Below, piece by piece: positions 35,831 to 44,308 of a stretch of DNA of 64,000 bases (within the stretch, counting starts at the first letter, position 1; each line of letters begins with the position of its first letter). The notes beneath the pieces are model-generated. The model saw nothing but the letters and a program-made list of their open reading frames with translations, was not told the origin of the DNA and ran no database searches. The translations under genes and the position numbers were made by a program. This DNA is from Micromonospora siamensis (lineage in GTDB: Bacteria > Actinomycetota > Actinomycetes > Mycobacteriales > Micromonosporaceae), in the NCBI RefSeq assembly GCF_900090305.1, contig NZ_LT607751.1, forward strand, positions 806,001-870,000. The letters run 5' to 3'.

Positions 35831-36913
35831 TCACGACAGGCGGATCGTCCGCAGCCGGCCGATGTCGGCCATCCGCCGCTCGGCGAGCCGGTCCGCGGCC
35901 GCCGCCGGCGGGACGCCCTCGGTGTCGGCGAGGCGCAGGATCTCCCGCGTGGTGTCGAAGATCTTCGTGGCGCGCAGCTTGGCCCGGTCGAAGTTGAAGC
36001 CCTCGATCTCGTCGGCCACCTGGATCACCCCGCCCGCGTTCACCACGTAGTCGGGCGCGTACAGGATGCCCCGGTCGGCGAGGACCTTCTCGATACCGGC
36101 GTGGGCGAGCTGGTTGTTCGCGGCGCCGGCGACCACCTTGGCCCGCAGCGCCGGCACGGTGTCGTCGTTCAGGGCGCCGCCCAGCGCGCACGGGGCGTAC
36201 ACGTCGATGTCGGCGGCGACCAGGGCCGAGGCGTCGTCGACCAGGGTGACCTGCGGGTAGGTCTGCCTGGCCCACTCCAACGCCCGGGGGCTGACGTCGG
36301 TGGCCACCACCTCGGCGCCGTCCTCGACGAGGTGCGTGGTGAGGTACTTGCCGACCTTGCCCAGGCCGGCGACGCCGACCCGCCTGCCGGCGAGGGAGGG
36401 CGCGCCCCAGACGTGCTCCGCGGCGGCCCGCATGCCCTGGAAGACGCCCCAGGCGGTGAGGATCGAGGAGTCGCCGGCCCCGCCGTGCTCCACGCTGCGG
36501 CCGGTGACGTAGCGCGTCTCGCGCGCGATCACGTCCATGTCGGCGACGTAGGTGCCGACGTCGCAGGCGGTGTAGTAACGGCCGCCGAGGGACTCCACGA
36601 AGCGGCCGTACGCGCGCAGCAGCGCCTCGCTCTTGAGCTGGTCCGGGTCACCCCAGATGACCGCCTTGCCGCCACCGAGGTCCAGGCCGGCCAGGGCGTT
36701 CTTGTACGCCATGCCGCGGGAGAGGTCCAGCACGTCGGCCAGGGCGGCCTCCTCGCTGGCGTACGGGTAGAACCGGGTGCCGCCGAGCGCGGGGCCCAGC
36801 GCGGTCGAGTAGATCCCGATGATCGCCTTGAGGCCGGACTGCTTGTCCTGGCAGAACACGACCTGTTCGTGACCGGTCGATCCCGGGTCGTCGGTGCTGG
36901 CGAATACGCCCAT
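35831..36913 (-). CDS. vdh: Valine/leucine (branched-chain amino acid) dehydrogenase
   Basis: A 360-residue Glu/Leu/Phe/Val dehydrogenase that oxidatively deaminates branched-chain amino acids with NAD, feeding precursors for branched fatty acids and polyketides. Visible elements are GGTRFYPY, the catalytic Lys in [23 protein letters not shown], and the Rossmann loop [20 protein letters not shown] and [15 protein letters not shown] follow as usual. ATG at 36913 with AGGAG; a longer frame adds a non-conserved leader. Divergent from the next hypothetical gene; conserved neighbour of bldC. Confidence 0.9.
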   Translation of the reverse strand: MGVFASTDDPGSTGHEQVVFCQDKQSGLKAIIGIYSTALGPALGGTRFYPYASEEAALADVLDLSRGMAYKNALAGLDLGGGKAVIWGDPDQLKSEALLRAYGRFVESLGGRYYTACDVGTYVADMDVIARETRYVTGRSVEHGGAGDSSILTAWGVFQGMRAAAEHVWGAPSLAGRRVGVAGLGKVGKYLTTHLVEDGAEVVATDVSPRALEWARQTYPQVTLVDDASALVAADIDVYAPCALGGALNDDTVPALRAKVVAGAANNQLAHAGIEKVLADRGILYAPDYVVNAGGVIQVADEIEGFNFDRAKLRATKIFDTTREILRLADTEGVPPAAAADRLAERRMADIGRLRTIRLS

Positions 36914-37090
36914 GGCTGACTCCTGTGACGGCGGGCGCCCTTGTGGGTGCGCGAACCTGATGGACACCGGCGGGGATGCTGCCGGTGGTGCAGAGCCTAA
37001 TATCGGCCGACGCCGTACTGTCGTCCGCGTCACGCGCGATCCCGACGTGCGGACGGGGGGTGGCTCCAGGATTCGTGGGAGGATCGCGCC

Positions 37091-37930
37091 GTGCCGTCGC
37101 TGTTCGCTTCATACCTGCGGGTGTACGAGCCGCTGTCCGCGTTCGACCGGGAGCGCCAGTCGTACTGGCAGCGGTACGTCGCCGACGGCCGCCCGGTCAC
37201 CCCGGCGGAGGGCCCCGGCCGGCAGCGGACCGCGGTGATCGAGGCGCTCGGCGCCGGCTGGACCCGGCTGCCGGACCTGCCCGACGAGGCGTACGTGCTG
37301 GAGGCCGACGAGGCGCTGCTGGTCTGCCCGTGGAACCTGCGGATCCGGGTGGCCGAGGCGGCGCTCAGCGCCCGCGAGGGCGTGCCGTCGGTGCTCGCGG
37401 ACGCCTTCGTCCCACCGATCCTCGCCGGTCAGGCCAAGGCGGTGGTGGACGACTGGCGCAGCGGCGCGCGGGTGCTGGAGCACGGGGTGCCGCGGCTGCA
37501 CGAGCAGATCGCCACCTGGGGTGTCCCGCTGCGCTGGTTCGTGCTCGTCGACGCGACGGAGCGGGAGCTGGTCACCGGGCCGGGACGGCGGTCGCTGCGC
37601 TACCGCACGGAGATCTCCAACGCCCGGCGCCGGTCGTCGCGGGCGCTGTCGGTGCTGCGCAAGTCGGTCGGCGAGGCGCCGATCACCGAGGCGGTCGAGG
37701 AGGCCGCCCGCTGGCTGGAGGAGTTCCACCCGCGGTCGATGGTGGAGCTGGACTACGGCGGCCTGGTGGACCTGCTGCCGGACGAGACGCTGACCGCCGA
37801 CGACTCGCCGGAGCTGGTCGCGGCGGGGTTGGCGGCGCTATCGCGCAGCGAGGCCGAGGAGGCCTCGGAGGCGTACGACAAGCTGGTGGCCCGGTGGCGG
37901 GCCGTTCAGCTGCTCGAGCGGTGCAACTGA
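37091..37930 (+). CDS. Conserved actinobacterial protein of unknown function between vdh and bldC
   Basis: A 279-residue soluble protein without recognised motif. It begins [23 protein letters not shown], contains [15 protein letters not shown] and [20 protein letters not shown], and ends in a long helical region ([16 protein letters not shown]). Homologues occur at the same place in Streptomyces, between vdh and bldC. GTG start. No signal peptide or membrane helix. A 251-bp gap to bldC follows, containing an imperfect palindrome around TGCTTCACGAAGCG (37980-37995) but no gene. Confidence 0.7.
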   Translation: MPSLFASYLRVYEPLSAFDRERQSYWQRYVADGRPVTPAEGPGRQRTAVIEALGAGWTRLPDLPDEAYVLEADEALLVCPWNLRIRVAEAALSAREGVPSVLADAFVPPILAGQAKAVVDDWRSGARVLEHGVPRLHEQIATWGVPLRWFVLVDATERELVTGPGRRSLRYRTEISNARRRSSRALSVLRKSVGEAPITEAVEEAARWLEEFHPRSMVELDYGGLVDLLPDETLTADDSPELVAAGLAALSRSEAEEASEAYDKLVARWRAVQLLERCN

Positions 37931-38181
37931 CCGCAAAGGCCGCAATCAGGCACGTCAATCCGAGATGATCTCGTAGTTGATGCTTCACGAAGCGTGATCA
38001 TCAGTCCGAATAAGGCGGTTTCTGCGGTGTAAAAGTCGTAAAAATCGGGCATGGTTCATCCGTCCGTCTAGGGACCTTCATCCGTTCGGCCCATGTCGGA
38101 CATCGGGGACTAGCCGGACCATGGGAGACGCGTCGGCCGGCGGGACCCCGGCCGATGTCTATACATGTGGAGGAGTGACCG

Positions 38182-38391
38182 ATGGCATCGCGAACGCACG
38201 AACCAGAGCCGCTACTCACGCCGGCCGAGGTGGCGTCGATGTTCCGTGTCGACCCGAAGACGGTGACCCGGTGGGCCAAGGCTGGCAAGCTCAGCGCCAT
38301 CCGGACGTTGGGTGGTCACCGCCGCTACCGCGAGTCCGAGGTTCGGGCCCTGCTGCAGGGGCAGATCCCGCAGCAGCGGCAGGGCGACTGA
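38182..38391 (+). CDS. bldC: Developmental regulator BldC (MerR-like DNA-binding protein)
   Basis: A 69-residue protein with only the winged helix of the MerR family and no effector domain, as in BldC, which binds DNA cooperatively as head-to-tail oligomers and holds back sporulation genes in Streptomyces. LLTPAEVASMFRVDPKTVTR forms the helix-turn-helix, and GGHRRYRESEVRALL the wing and second helix. AGGAG is eight bases before the ATG. Confidence 0.97.
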   Translation: MASRTHEPEPLLTPAEVASMFRVDPKTVTRWAKAGKLSAIRTLGGHRRYRESEVRALLQGQIPQQRQGD

Positions 38392-38417
38392 CCGGCCGGT
38401 AGCAGACAGAGCGTTCC

Positions 38418-38456
38418 GATCAGGGGCGGTGGGCGACGAGCCCGCCGCCCCTGATC
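38418..38456. terminator. Bidirectional hairpin between bldC and the PPOX gene
   Basis: 17-bp stem (38418-38434 with 38440-38456) with one G-U pair and a 5-nt loop, between convergent stops. Confidence 0.8.
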
Positions 38457-38467
38457 CGTCTCCGCGA

Positions 38468-38848
38468 CTACTCGTCCAGCACCACCCGCAGCCCCACCGT
38501 GCCCGCCTCGCCCCGGCGCAGCCGGCTGCCGAGCAGACTCAGCCGGCCGAGCAGCCGGTACTTCTGCTTCATCAGCTCGCGTACCCGCCGGGTGCCGGCC
38601 CGGTCGCAGATGCTGGCCTGCGCCGGCACGGCCGCCCCCCGCGGATTGCCCCGCACGTCGCACGGCGCCACCGTGACCCGGCCGTCGCGCCGGATCCGCT
38701 TCACCTTGCCGGAGTCCGAAACCGTCCACACCGCCAACGCGTCACCGTCGCGGACCGCCCACACCGGGGTGGGCACCGCCCTGCCGTCCTTGCGGAAGGT
38801 GGTGAGCAGGACGTACTTCTCCGCCGCCAGGCGGTCCAGGTCGGTCAC
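38468..38848 (-). CDS. PPOX-class (split beta-barrel) F420-dependent oxidoreductase family protein
   Basis: A 126-residue protein with the split beta-barrel of the F420/FMN-binding family: YVLLTTFRKDGRAVPTPVWA at the start, GDALAVWTVSDSGKVKRIRRD, then VTVAPCDVRGNPRG. The TPVW and KVKRIRRD segments are those that contact the cofactor in F420H2-dependent members. GTG start at 38848, chosen because the domain begins there; upstream frame is non-conserved. It diverges from a methyltransferase gene with a 44-bp gap. Confidence 0.85.
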   Translation of the reverse strand: MTDLDRLAAEKYVLLTTFRKDGRAVPTPVWAVRDGDALAVWTVSDSGKVKRIRRDGRVTVAPCDVRGNPRGAAVPAQASICDRAGTRRVRELMKQKYRLLGRLSLLGSRLRRGEAGTVGLRVVLDE

Positions 38849-38892
38849 GCCGCCAGGATACGGCCGCGACAGCCGGCGGGCGCCCGGATAGC

Positions 38893-39681
38893 GTGACCGA
38901 CATGGTCGGGGAACCCACGGTAGGCGACGTGTTCGGCGAGATGATCCGGGACGCGTACGCCGTCGCCACCGGAATCGGCCCACGTCCGCTGGTCGGCGGG
39001 CGGCTGCCCCGACCGGTCATCGAGATCATCGAGCGGGACGACGGCCTGGTCAACGGCGCCCCCACCGAGCACTACCTGGCCGGTCCCGCCGACTGGCAGC
39101 CGTACGACCACCGGGCGGTGGACCGGGTCCGTGGGCGCACCCTCGACATCGGGGTGGGTGGCGGCCGGATCGCCCTGCACCTCCAGGAGCGCGGGGTCCA
39201 GGTGACCGGGCTGGACACCTCGCTCGGCGCGCTGCGGGTCTGCCGGCACCGCGGCCTGCGCGACCTGGTCCACGGCACCGTCGACCAGCACGTCGCCGAC
39301 GGTCACCGCTACGACACCTTCCTGCTGCTCGGCAACAACCTCGGCCTGATCGAGGGGCGGGACCGGGCGCCGGCCCTCCTCGCCGCGCTGGCGGCGCTGG
39401 CCCGGCCCGGCGCGCAGGTCATCGCGCACGGCACCGACCCGTACGGCACCACCGACCCGGTGCACACCGGCTACCACGAACTCAACCGCCAACGGGGCCG
39501 GCTCGGTGGGCAGCTGCGGCTGCGGTTGCGTTACCGGCAGCTCGGCACCGAGTGGTTCGACTACCTGGTCTGCTCGGTCGAGGAGCTGGCCGAGCTGGTG
39601 CACGGCACGCCGTGGCGACTCACCGACGTGGACACCGCCGACGCGCCCTACTACCTGGCCACCCTGACGCTGGCCCGCTGA
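38893..39681 (+). CDS. Class I SAM-dependent methyltransferase
   Basis: A 262-residue methyltransferase. The SAM motif is TLDIGVGGGRIALHLQ followed by the acidic VTGLDTS end of strand two; YDTFLLLGNNLGLIEG is motif IV-like with Asn in place of the usual Asp-Pro-Pro-Tyr. The N-terminal 50 residues (DVFGEMIRDAYAVATG) and a C-terminal beta-rich part are accessory. GTG start at 38893, with an ATG nine bases on as alternative. The substrate cannot be inferred. Confidence 0.8.
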   Translation: MTDMVGEPTVGDVFGEMIRDAYAVATGIGPRPLVGGRLPRPVIEIIERDDGLVNGAPTEHYLAGPADWQPYDHRAVDRVRGRTLDIGVGGGRIALHLQERGVQVTGLDTSLGALRVCRHRGLRDLVHGTVDQHVADGHRYDTFLLLGNNLGLIEGRDRAPALLAALAALARPGAQVIAHGTDPYGTTDPVHTGYHELNRQRGRLGGQLRLRLRYRQLGTEWFDYLVCSVEELAELVHGTPWRLTDVDTADAPYYLATLTLAR

Positions 39682-39684
39682 GCC

Positions 39685-39719
39685 CGGAAGGCCCCTGTCG
39701 CCGCGACAGGGGCCTTCCG
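39685..39719. terminator. Hairpin between methyltransferase and Asp-loop protein genes
   Basis: Perfect 16-bp stem (CGGAAGGCCCCTGTCG at 39685-39700 with 39704-39719) and a 3-nt loop, between convergent genes. Confidence 0.85.
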
Positions 39720-39724
39720 CTCGC

Positions 39725-40030
39725 TCAGACCTGGACGGTCGGGGGGAGCTGCTCGGGCGGCAGGCCGCCGTCGCCGTCGACCACCTCGTCCGGGGTGCCG
39801 TCCTCGTCGATGTCGACCATGGTGATGTCCACCTTGCCGTCACCGTCGGTGTCGAACTGGAACAGGTCGGCCTTGCCGTCGCCGTCCGTGTCCACCACCC
39901 AGACGTCGGTCTTGCCGTCGTTGTTGGTGTCGGCGCGCAGCAGGTCCACGCGCTCGTCGCCACGGGTCTCCACCGTCGCGGTGGCCTCCGCCGTGGCGGT
40001 GGTGTCGACGCTCTCCGGTGCCTGGCTCAT
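39725..40030 (-). CDS. Small protein with four Ca-binding-like DxDxDG loops
   Basis: A 101-residue acidic protein. After a Thr/Ala-rich 25 residues it has four successive 13-residue units, each starting with an EF-hand/dockerin-like loop: DTNNDGKTDVW, DTDGDGKADLF, DTDGDGKVDIT and DIDEDGTPDEV. The spacing and lack of flanking helices resemble VCBS/thrombospondin type-3 calcium loops rather than true EF-hands. There is no signal peptide, so it would be cytosolic unless exported by another route. ATG at 40030 with GGAA(C) upstream. Role unknown; calcium binding is a prediction from the loops. Confidence 0.7.
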   Translation of the reverse strand: MSQAPESVDTTATAEATATVETRGDERVDLLRADTNNDGKTDVWVVDTDGDGKADLFQFDTDGDGKVDITMVDIDEDGTPDEVVDGDGGLPPEQLPPTVQV

Positions 40031-40188
40031 GTCCACTGTTCCTTCCCTCGGTTGACGGCCGTCAGTACCCGATCCGGCCGGCCCCCACGCATGCCGCCCG
40101 GCGGGCTGCTGCATAGGGTCGCACCCATGAGCGAGCGGCCCCGCGCGACGGAGACCCCGTGCGCCGCCGTCCGCAGCGGAGGAGCGTC

Positions 40189-41046
40189 ATGAGTGGTCGA
40201 TTTGTCGTCGTCGGGGCCGGCACCATGGGGCTCGGCATCGCGTACGTGGCGGCCGGCGCGGGCTACCGCGTCGAGCTGGTCGAGGTGGACCCGGCGCGCG
40301 GCGCCGCCGCCGTGGCGCGCCTCGGCGAGCTGTGGGAACGGGGGGTCGCGCGGGGCAAGCTGACCGCCGTCGAGGCGGCGGCCAACCGGGAACGGCTCAC
40401 CCTGCGGGGCGGTCTCGCCGAGGTCGCCGACCGGCCCGACGTGATCGTCGAGGCGGTGCCGGAACGGCTGGACCTCAAGCGGGCGGTGCTCCGCGAGGCC
40501 GAGGGCCGGCAGCCGGTGCTGCTGGGCAGCAACACCTCCAGCATCCCGATCGCCGAGCTGGCCGAGGGGCTGGACCGGCCCGCCGCCTTCCTCGGGCTGC
40601 ACTTCTTCAACCCGGTCTGGGCGATGGCGCTGCTGGAGGTCGTGGTGGGCCCGGCCACCGCCCGGGAGACCACCGACGCGGCCGTCGCGCTCGCCGGCCG
40701 GCTGGGCAAGGACCCCGTCGTCGTACGCGACATGCCCGGCTTCGCCACCTCCCGCCTCGGGGTCACCCTCGGGCTGGAGGCGATCCGGATGGTCGCCGAC
40801 GGGGTGGCCGCCCCGGCCGACATCGACAAGGCGATGGTGCTCGGTTACCGGCACCCCGTCGGCCCGCTGGAGCTCACCGACCTGGTCGGGCTGGACGTGC
40901 GGCTGGACATCGCCCGCACCCTCCAGGCCGCGTACGGGGACCGGTTCGCCCCGCCGCCGCTGCTGGTGGAGATGGTGGCGGCCGGGAAGCTGGGCAAGAA
41001 GTCCGGCCAGGGCTTCTACACCTGGAAGGACGGTGCCCGCTCATGA
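40189..41046 (+). CDS. 3-hydroxyacyl-CoA dehydrogenase
   Basis: A 285-residue NAD-dependent dehydrogenase of fatty-acid beta-oxidation or butanoate metabolism. The Rossmann loop is VVGAGTMGLGIA, the catalytic His lies in GLHFFNPVWAM with the preceding SNTSSIPIAELA, and PGFATSRLG begins the helical domain. YRHPVGPLELTDLVGLDVRL and GKKSGQGFYTW are standard. ATG at 40189 follows GGAGGAG. Its stop overlaps the start of the enoyl-CoA hydratase (ATGA), so the two enzymes of successive steps are coupled. Confidence 0.9.
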   Translation: MSGRFVVVGAGTMGLGIAYVAAGAGYRVELVEVDPARGAAAVARLGELWERGVARGKLTAVEAAANRERLTLRGGLAEVADRPDVIVEAVPERLDLKRAVLREAEGRQPVLLGSNTSSIPIAELAEGLDRPAAFLGLHFFNPVWAMALLEVVVGPATARETTDAAVALAGRLGKDPVVVRDMPGFATSRLGVTLGLEAIRMVADGVAAPADIDKAMVLGYRHPVGPLELTDLVGLDVRLDIARTLQAAYGDRFAPPPLLVEMVAAGKLGKKSGQGFYTWKDGARS

Positions 41047-41786
41047 CCGGGCTGCGGATCGAGGAGCGGCCGGACCGGCTGGTGGTCACCCTGGACCGGC
41101 CGGAGAAGCGCAACGCCATCGACGCGGACCTGATCGGCGAGCTGCACGCGGTCTGCGCCGAGCTGGAGACGAACCCCCGCCTCCTGCTGCTCACCGGCGG
41201 GGCGGAGGGCATCTTCGCCGGCGGGGCGGACATCGCCCAGCTGCGGGACCGCGGCCGGCTGGACGCGCTCGCCGCCATCAACCAGGCCGCCTTCGCCCGG
41301 ATCCGGGCGCTGCCGATGCCGACCGTGGCCGCCGTGGACGGCCCGGCGCTGGGCGGCGGCGCCGAGCTGGCGTACGCGTGCGATCTGCGGGTCTGCACGG
41401 GCCGGGCCGTGTTCGGGCAGCCCGAGGTGCGGCTCGGCATCCTGGCCGGCGCGGGCGCGACCTACCGTCTGCCGGCGCTGATCGGTGAGGCCCGGGCCAA
41501 GGAGCTGCTCTTCACCGGCCGGCGGGTCGACGCCGAGGAGGCGCTGCGGATCGGCCTGGTCAACCGGGTGGTGGCCGAGCCGTCGGAGCTGCTGCCGACC
41601 GCGCACGCCCTGCTCGACGAGATCGCCAAGGGTTCCGCGCTGGCGCTGCGGCTGACCAAGCTGGCGGTGGACTCGCCACCGGCCGCCCACCCGCAGCTGG
41701 ACCTGCTCAGCCAGGCGGTGCTCTTCGAGGACGAGGAGAAGCACCGCCGGATGACCGAGTTCCTGGACCGTCGTCGCTCCCGCTGA
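41043..41786 (+). CDS. Enoyl-CoA hydratase/isomerase family protein
   Basis: A 247-residue crotonase-fold enzyme expected to hydrate enoyl-CoA. The oxyanion-hole segments are FAGGADIAQLRD and DGPALGGGAELAYACDLRV. The two catalytic positions are Glu in the GGGAELA helix region and Glu in FGQPEVRLGILAGAG. Start overlaps the preceding dehydrogenase, and a strong hairpin closes the operon. Confidence 0.9.
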   Translation: MTGLRIEERPDRLVVTLDRPEKRNAIDADLIGELHAVCAELETNPRLLLLTGGAEGIFAGGADIAQLRDRGRLDALAAINQAAFARIRALPMPTVAAVDGPALGGGAELAYACDLRVCTGRAVFGQPEVRLGILAGAGATYRLPALIGEARAKELLFTGRRVDAEEALRIGLVNRVVAEPSELLPTAHALLDEIAKGSALALRLTKLAVDSPPAAHPQLDLLSQAVLFEDEEKHRRMTEFLDRRRSR

Positions 41787-41796
41787 CCCGGACATG

Positions 41797-41833
41797 ACGA
41801 GGGCCGCACCGGGCGTACCGGTGCGGCCCTCGT
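41797..41833. terminator. Bidirectional hairpin after the beta-oxidation pair
   Basis: Perfect 16-bp stem (ACGAGGGCCGCACCGG at 41797-41812 with 41818-41833), 5-nt loop, between convergent stops at 41786 and 41845. Confidence 0.85.
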
Positions 41834-41844
41834 CGTCGGTCCGT

Positions 41845-43176
41845 TCAGTGCCGGATCGGCACTCCGGCGTCGGCCAGCGCGCCGATCACCCCGGCCGACT
41901 CGGCGAAGCCGATCAGCAGCACGGCGTCCGCCCGGAAGCTCTTGATCTCGGCGGCGCCGGCGGTGAAGTCGACCGTCTTTCCCTTGGCCGGCGGCTCGTA
42001 GGTCATCAGCTTCACCTGGTCGGCGCCGATACCGGCCCGCTCCAGCTCGGCGCGGACGCTCTCCTGGAGGCCCTCACCGTAGGAGTCCTTCCGGGCCACC
42101 AGGACGATCTTGTGCGGACCGTCGCGCAGGATCACGTCGGCCAGGGCGCGGCCCTGGAGGCTGTCCGGCGGGGCGGTACGGAAGTAGAGGCCCTTGTCGT
42201 CCACCGTGGTCAGGCCGGCGTCGGTGTTGGACGGTGAGAAGAGCACCCGACCGGCGGCCACCACCTGCGGCAGCACCGCCCGGGAGACGCCGGACGCGCC
42301 GGCGCCGATGATGACCTGTACGCCCGCCGCGACGTGCTTGCGGACGGTGGCCCCGGCGACGTCCGGGTTGGTGCCGTCGTCGCCCGGGATCCAGGTCACC
42401 GGCTTGCCGAGCACCCCGCCGGCGGCGTTGACGTCCCGCAGCGCGAGGGCGGCGCCGGCGGCCAGCGGAGGATTGGCCAGCGCCAGGTCACCGGTCTGCG
42501 GCAGCAGCCCGCCCAGGATCAGCGGGCCGCCCTTGCCGGCGCTCGGCTTCTTCGGCTTCGGCGGCGCCTTCGTGCTGGCAGCGGACTCGTCGCCCGCGCC
42601 AACGAACTCGGTCTTGCCGTCGTTGATCTTCTGGCCGTCGAAGTGCAGGGTGGCGTAGCTGGCCGTGGCCGGCTCCCCGGCGTCGGTGAACCCGGCCCGG
42701 GTCAGCGACACGCTCCGGTACTCGATGTCCCGGCCCTCCCGGGCCAACCGCAGGCAGAGCGCCACCGTCTCGCAGCGCTGCCCGTTGTTGGTGACCCCGA
42801 CGATCTGCCGGGCGATCGCCCGAGGGTCGGTGCTCCCGGCGAGCTGGGCGGCGAGCGAGCTGATCGCCACCGCGTCGTACGCCTCGGCCGAGTAGAGGAA
42901 GTCGGTCAGGTCCGGGTCGACGGACAGTAGCCGCTTCTTGAAGTCGTCGGGCAACGGCGTGAGCGGGGTGGTGCCCTTCATGCCGTCGACCAGATCGGCC
43001 CGCTCCTTCAACTCCGCGGGGAAGGAGTTGAGCATGTTGCCGTCGGTGCCGTAGAGGCGCACCTGGGTGGCCCCGGGCGCCTCTTCGGGCTTGTCGTTCC
43101 CGCACGCGCTGGTGGCAAGCAGGAGCGTCGCGCAGGCCACCAGGGCCTTGGCGCGCGAACCGCGTGAAACGAGCAT
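41845..43176 (-). CDS. Substrate-binding lipoprotein (type I periplasmic-binding fold) with halves in permuted order
   Basis: A 443-residue lipoprotein; the lipobox ATSAC places the lipidated Cys at residue 25. It belongs to the branched-chain amino-acid/amide binding family, but its halves are reversed. Residues about 38-195 (VRLYGTDGN, KGTTPL, FKKRLLSVDPDLTDF, AYDAVAISSLAA, VTNNGQRC, LAREGRDIEYRSVS) correspond to the usual C-terminal half. A Lys/Pro/Ser linker (about 196-215) follows. Residues about 217-443 (LLPQTGDLA, AAGGVLGKPV, GVSRAV, LYFRTAPPDSLQGRALADVIL) correspond to the usual N-terminal half, stopping exactly where the LYxxDGN strand would continue. No permease or ATPase gene is adjacent, so it may be an orphan binding protein or sensor. 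Confidence 0.8.
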   Translation of the reverse strand: MLVSRGSRAKALVACATLLLATSACGNDKPEEAPGATQVRLYGTDGNMLNSFPAELKERADLVDGMKGTTPLTPLPDDFKKRLLSVDPDLTDFLYSAEAYDAVAISSLAAQLAGSTDPRAIARQIVGVTNNGQRCETVALCLRLAREGRDIEYRSVSLTRAGFTDAGEPATASYATLHFDGQKINDGKTEFVGAGDESAASTKAPPKPKKPSAGKGGPLILGGLLPQTGDLALANPPLAAGAALALRDVNAAGGVLGKPVTWIPGDDGTNPDVAGATVRKHVAAGVQVIIGAGASGVSRAVLPQVVAAGRVLFSPSNTDAGLTTVDDKGLYFRTAPPDSLQGRALADVILRDGPHKIVLVARKDSYGEGLQESVRAELERAGIGADQVKLMTYEPPAKGKTVDFTAGAAEIKSFRADAVLLIGFAESAGVIGALADAGVPIRH

Positions 43177-43342
43177 GGTCGTCCTTCCTCCGGCGAAGGT
43201 CCGCTGCGCACATTAGCGTGCCGCCGCGGTCCGGAGAATCGTGGAGGCCGGTCAGTCGGTTGCTCGACAGGGTGCCGTGACGCGGTGTGACCGGCAGCTT
43301 CGCCAGGGTCACCGCTTGACCGGCCGTCCTACTGTTCGGCAG

Positions 43343-43735
43343 GTGACCGACCTGCCAGAGCAGACCCTCGACGACGCCGCGGCCGTGCTCCGTTCCGCGC
43401 TGGACGGCGACGGCGACGGCGTCGTCGGCACCTTCGACGCGGTGGTCGACCGGTCCGGTCTCGCCGGGGCGTACGGCGTGGCCTGGTGCCTGGCCGCGAC
43501 CATGGTCGGGGACGCGCCGGCCACCACCGGGGCGGCCCTCGACTTCCCCGGCATCGACCAGGCCGGCTACGACACCCGCTGGGTGGCCCGGTTCGTCAGC
43601 GCGTACGCCAACCACGACGCGGACACCGGGGAGGCGCTCTTCGGCGCGGCCGTCGCCGACGGCCTGCTGCCGGACTGCCTGCTCACCCTCGCCGGCTCGA
43701 CGGTGGCGACACTGCGCAGCCGCGACACCCCATGA
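43343..43735 (+). CDS. Hypothetical protein
   Basis: A 130-residue acidic protein (VTDLPEQTLDDAAAVLRSAL...) with no motif I recognise. It has an aspartate-rich DGDGDGVVG stretch early on and helical segments (GAYGVAWCLAATMVG, RWVARFVSAYANHDAD). GTG at 43343 is used because it begins the well-composed region; the upstream extension lies in a non-coding leader. It converges on a secreted-protein gene across a strong hairpin. Confidence 0.6.
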   Translation: MTDLPEQTLDDAAAVLRSALDGDGDGVVGTFDAVVDRSGLAGAYGVAWCLAATMVGDAPATTGAALDFPGIDQAGYDTRWVARFVSAYANHDADTGEALFGAAVADGLLPDCLLTLAGSTVATLRSRDTP

Positions 43736-43736
43736 C

Positions 43737-43773
43737 GTCGCGGCGCCCGGTCCTGGGGAGCGGGCGCCGCGAC
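43737..43773. terminator. Hairpin between hypothetical and secreted-protein genes
   Basis: Perfect 13-bp stem (GTCGCGGCGCCCG at 43737-43749 with 43761-43773), between convergent stops. Confidence 0.8.
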
Positions 43774-43781
43774 CCCGACGA

Positions 43782-44198
43782 TCAGAACGCGTGGTACGCG
43801 ACCAGCGGCTCGTACTGGTAGCTCTGGTTGGAGAAGCGGACCCGGAAGTTCACCCCGTCCCGCACGTCGGTGGCCACCGCCTTCCAGTCGGACTTCGCCG
43901 GCAGCCAGGTCCAGCGGTTGCAGCCGTCGGTCTTGTCGACGAAGACCACGCAGGCGTACGTGCCGAAGGCGCTGGCGTTGCGGACGTTGATGTCCCGGCA
44001 GCGGCTGGTGGTGCGGTAGGTGCCCGCGTCACCGCCCCAGCTGCCCGTCTCGAAGTACGAGCGGACGGCGCCGCCGTAACAGGTCGTGGCGATGCCGACC
44101 GGGCCGTCGTCCGGCTCGGCGGCCGACGCGGGTGACCCGACGGCGAGCAGGGGGAACGCCGCGGTGACGGCGAACAGGCGGGCGACCGGATGTGCCAT
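43782..44198 (-). CDS. Small secreted protein of unknown function
   Basis: A 138-residue protein with a signal peptide ending PASA (about residue 26). The mature part of about 112 residues has four Cys (TTCYGG, SRCRDI, YACVVF, DGCNRW), probably two disulfides, and is rich in Trp, Tyr and Asn, with the block SRCRDINVRNASAFGTYACVVF. This resembles small secreted actinomycete proteins of unknown function. ATG at 44198 preceded by GGAGGC. Confidence 0.7.
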   Translation of the reverse strand: MAHPVARLFAVTAAFPLLAVGSPASAAEPDDGPVGIATTCYGGAVRSYFETGSWGGDAGTYRTTSRCRDINVRNASAFGTYACVVFVDKTDGCNRWTWLPAKSDWKAVATDVRDGVNFRVRFSNQSYQYEPLVAYHAF

Positions 44199-44308
44199 GG
44201 GTGCCTCCAGGGGGTGGGACGGACCCTGTGTTGCGGACAGGGAGCTGAGCGTGGTGATGGTACCCGTCGATGTCTGCCACCGGCTGCGGCTGTGGTAGCT
44301 CTGATGTC

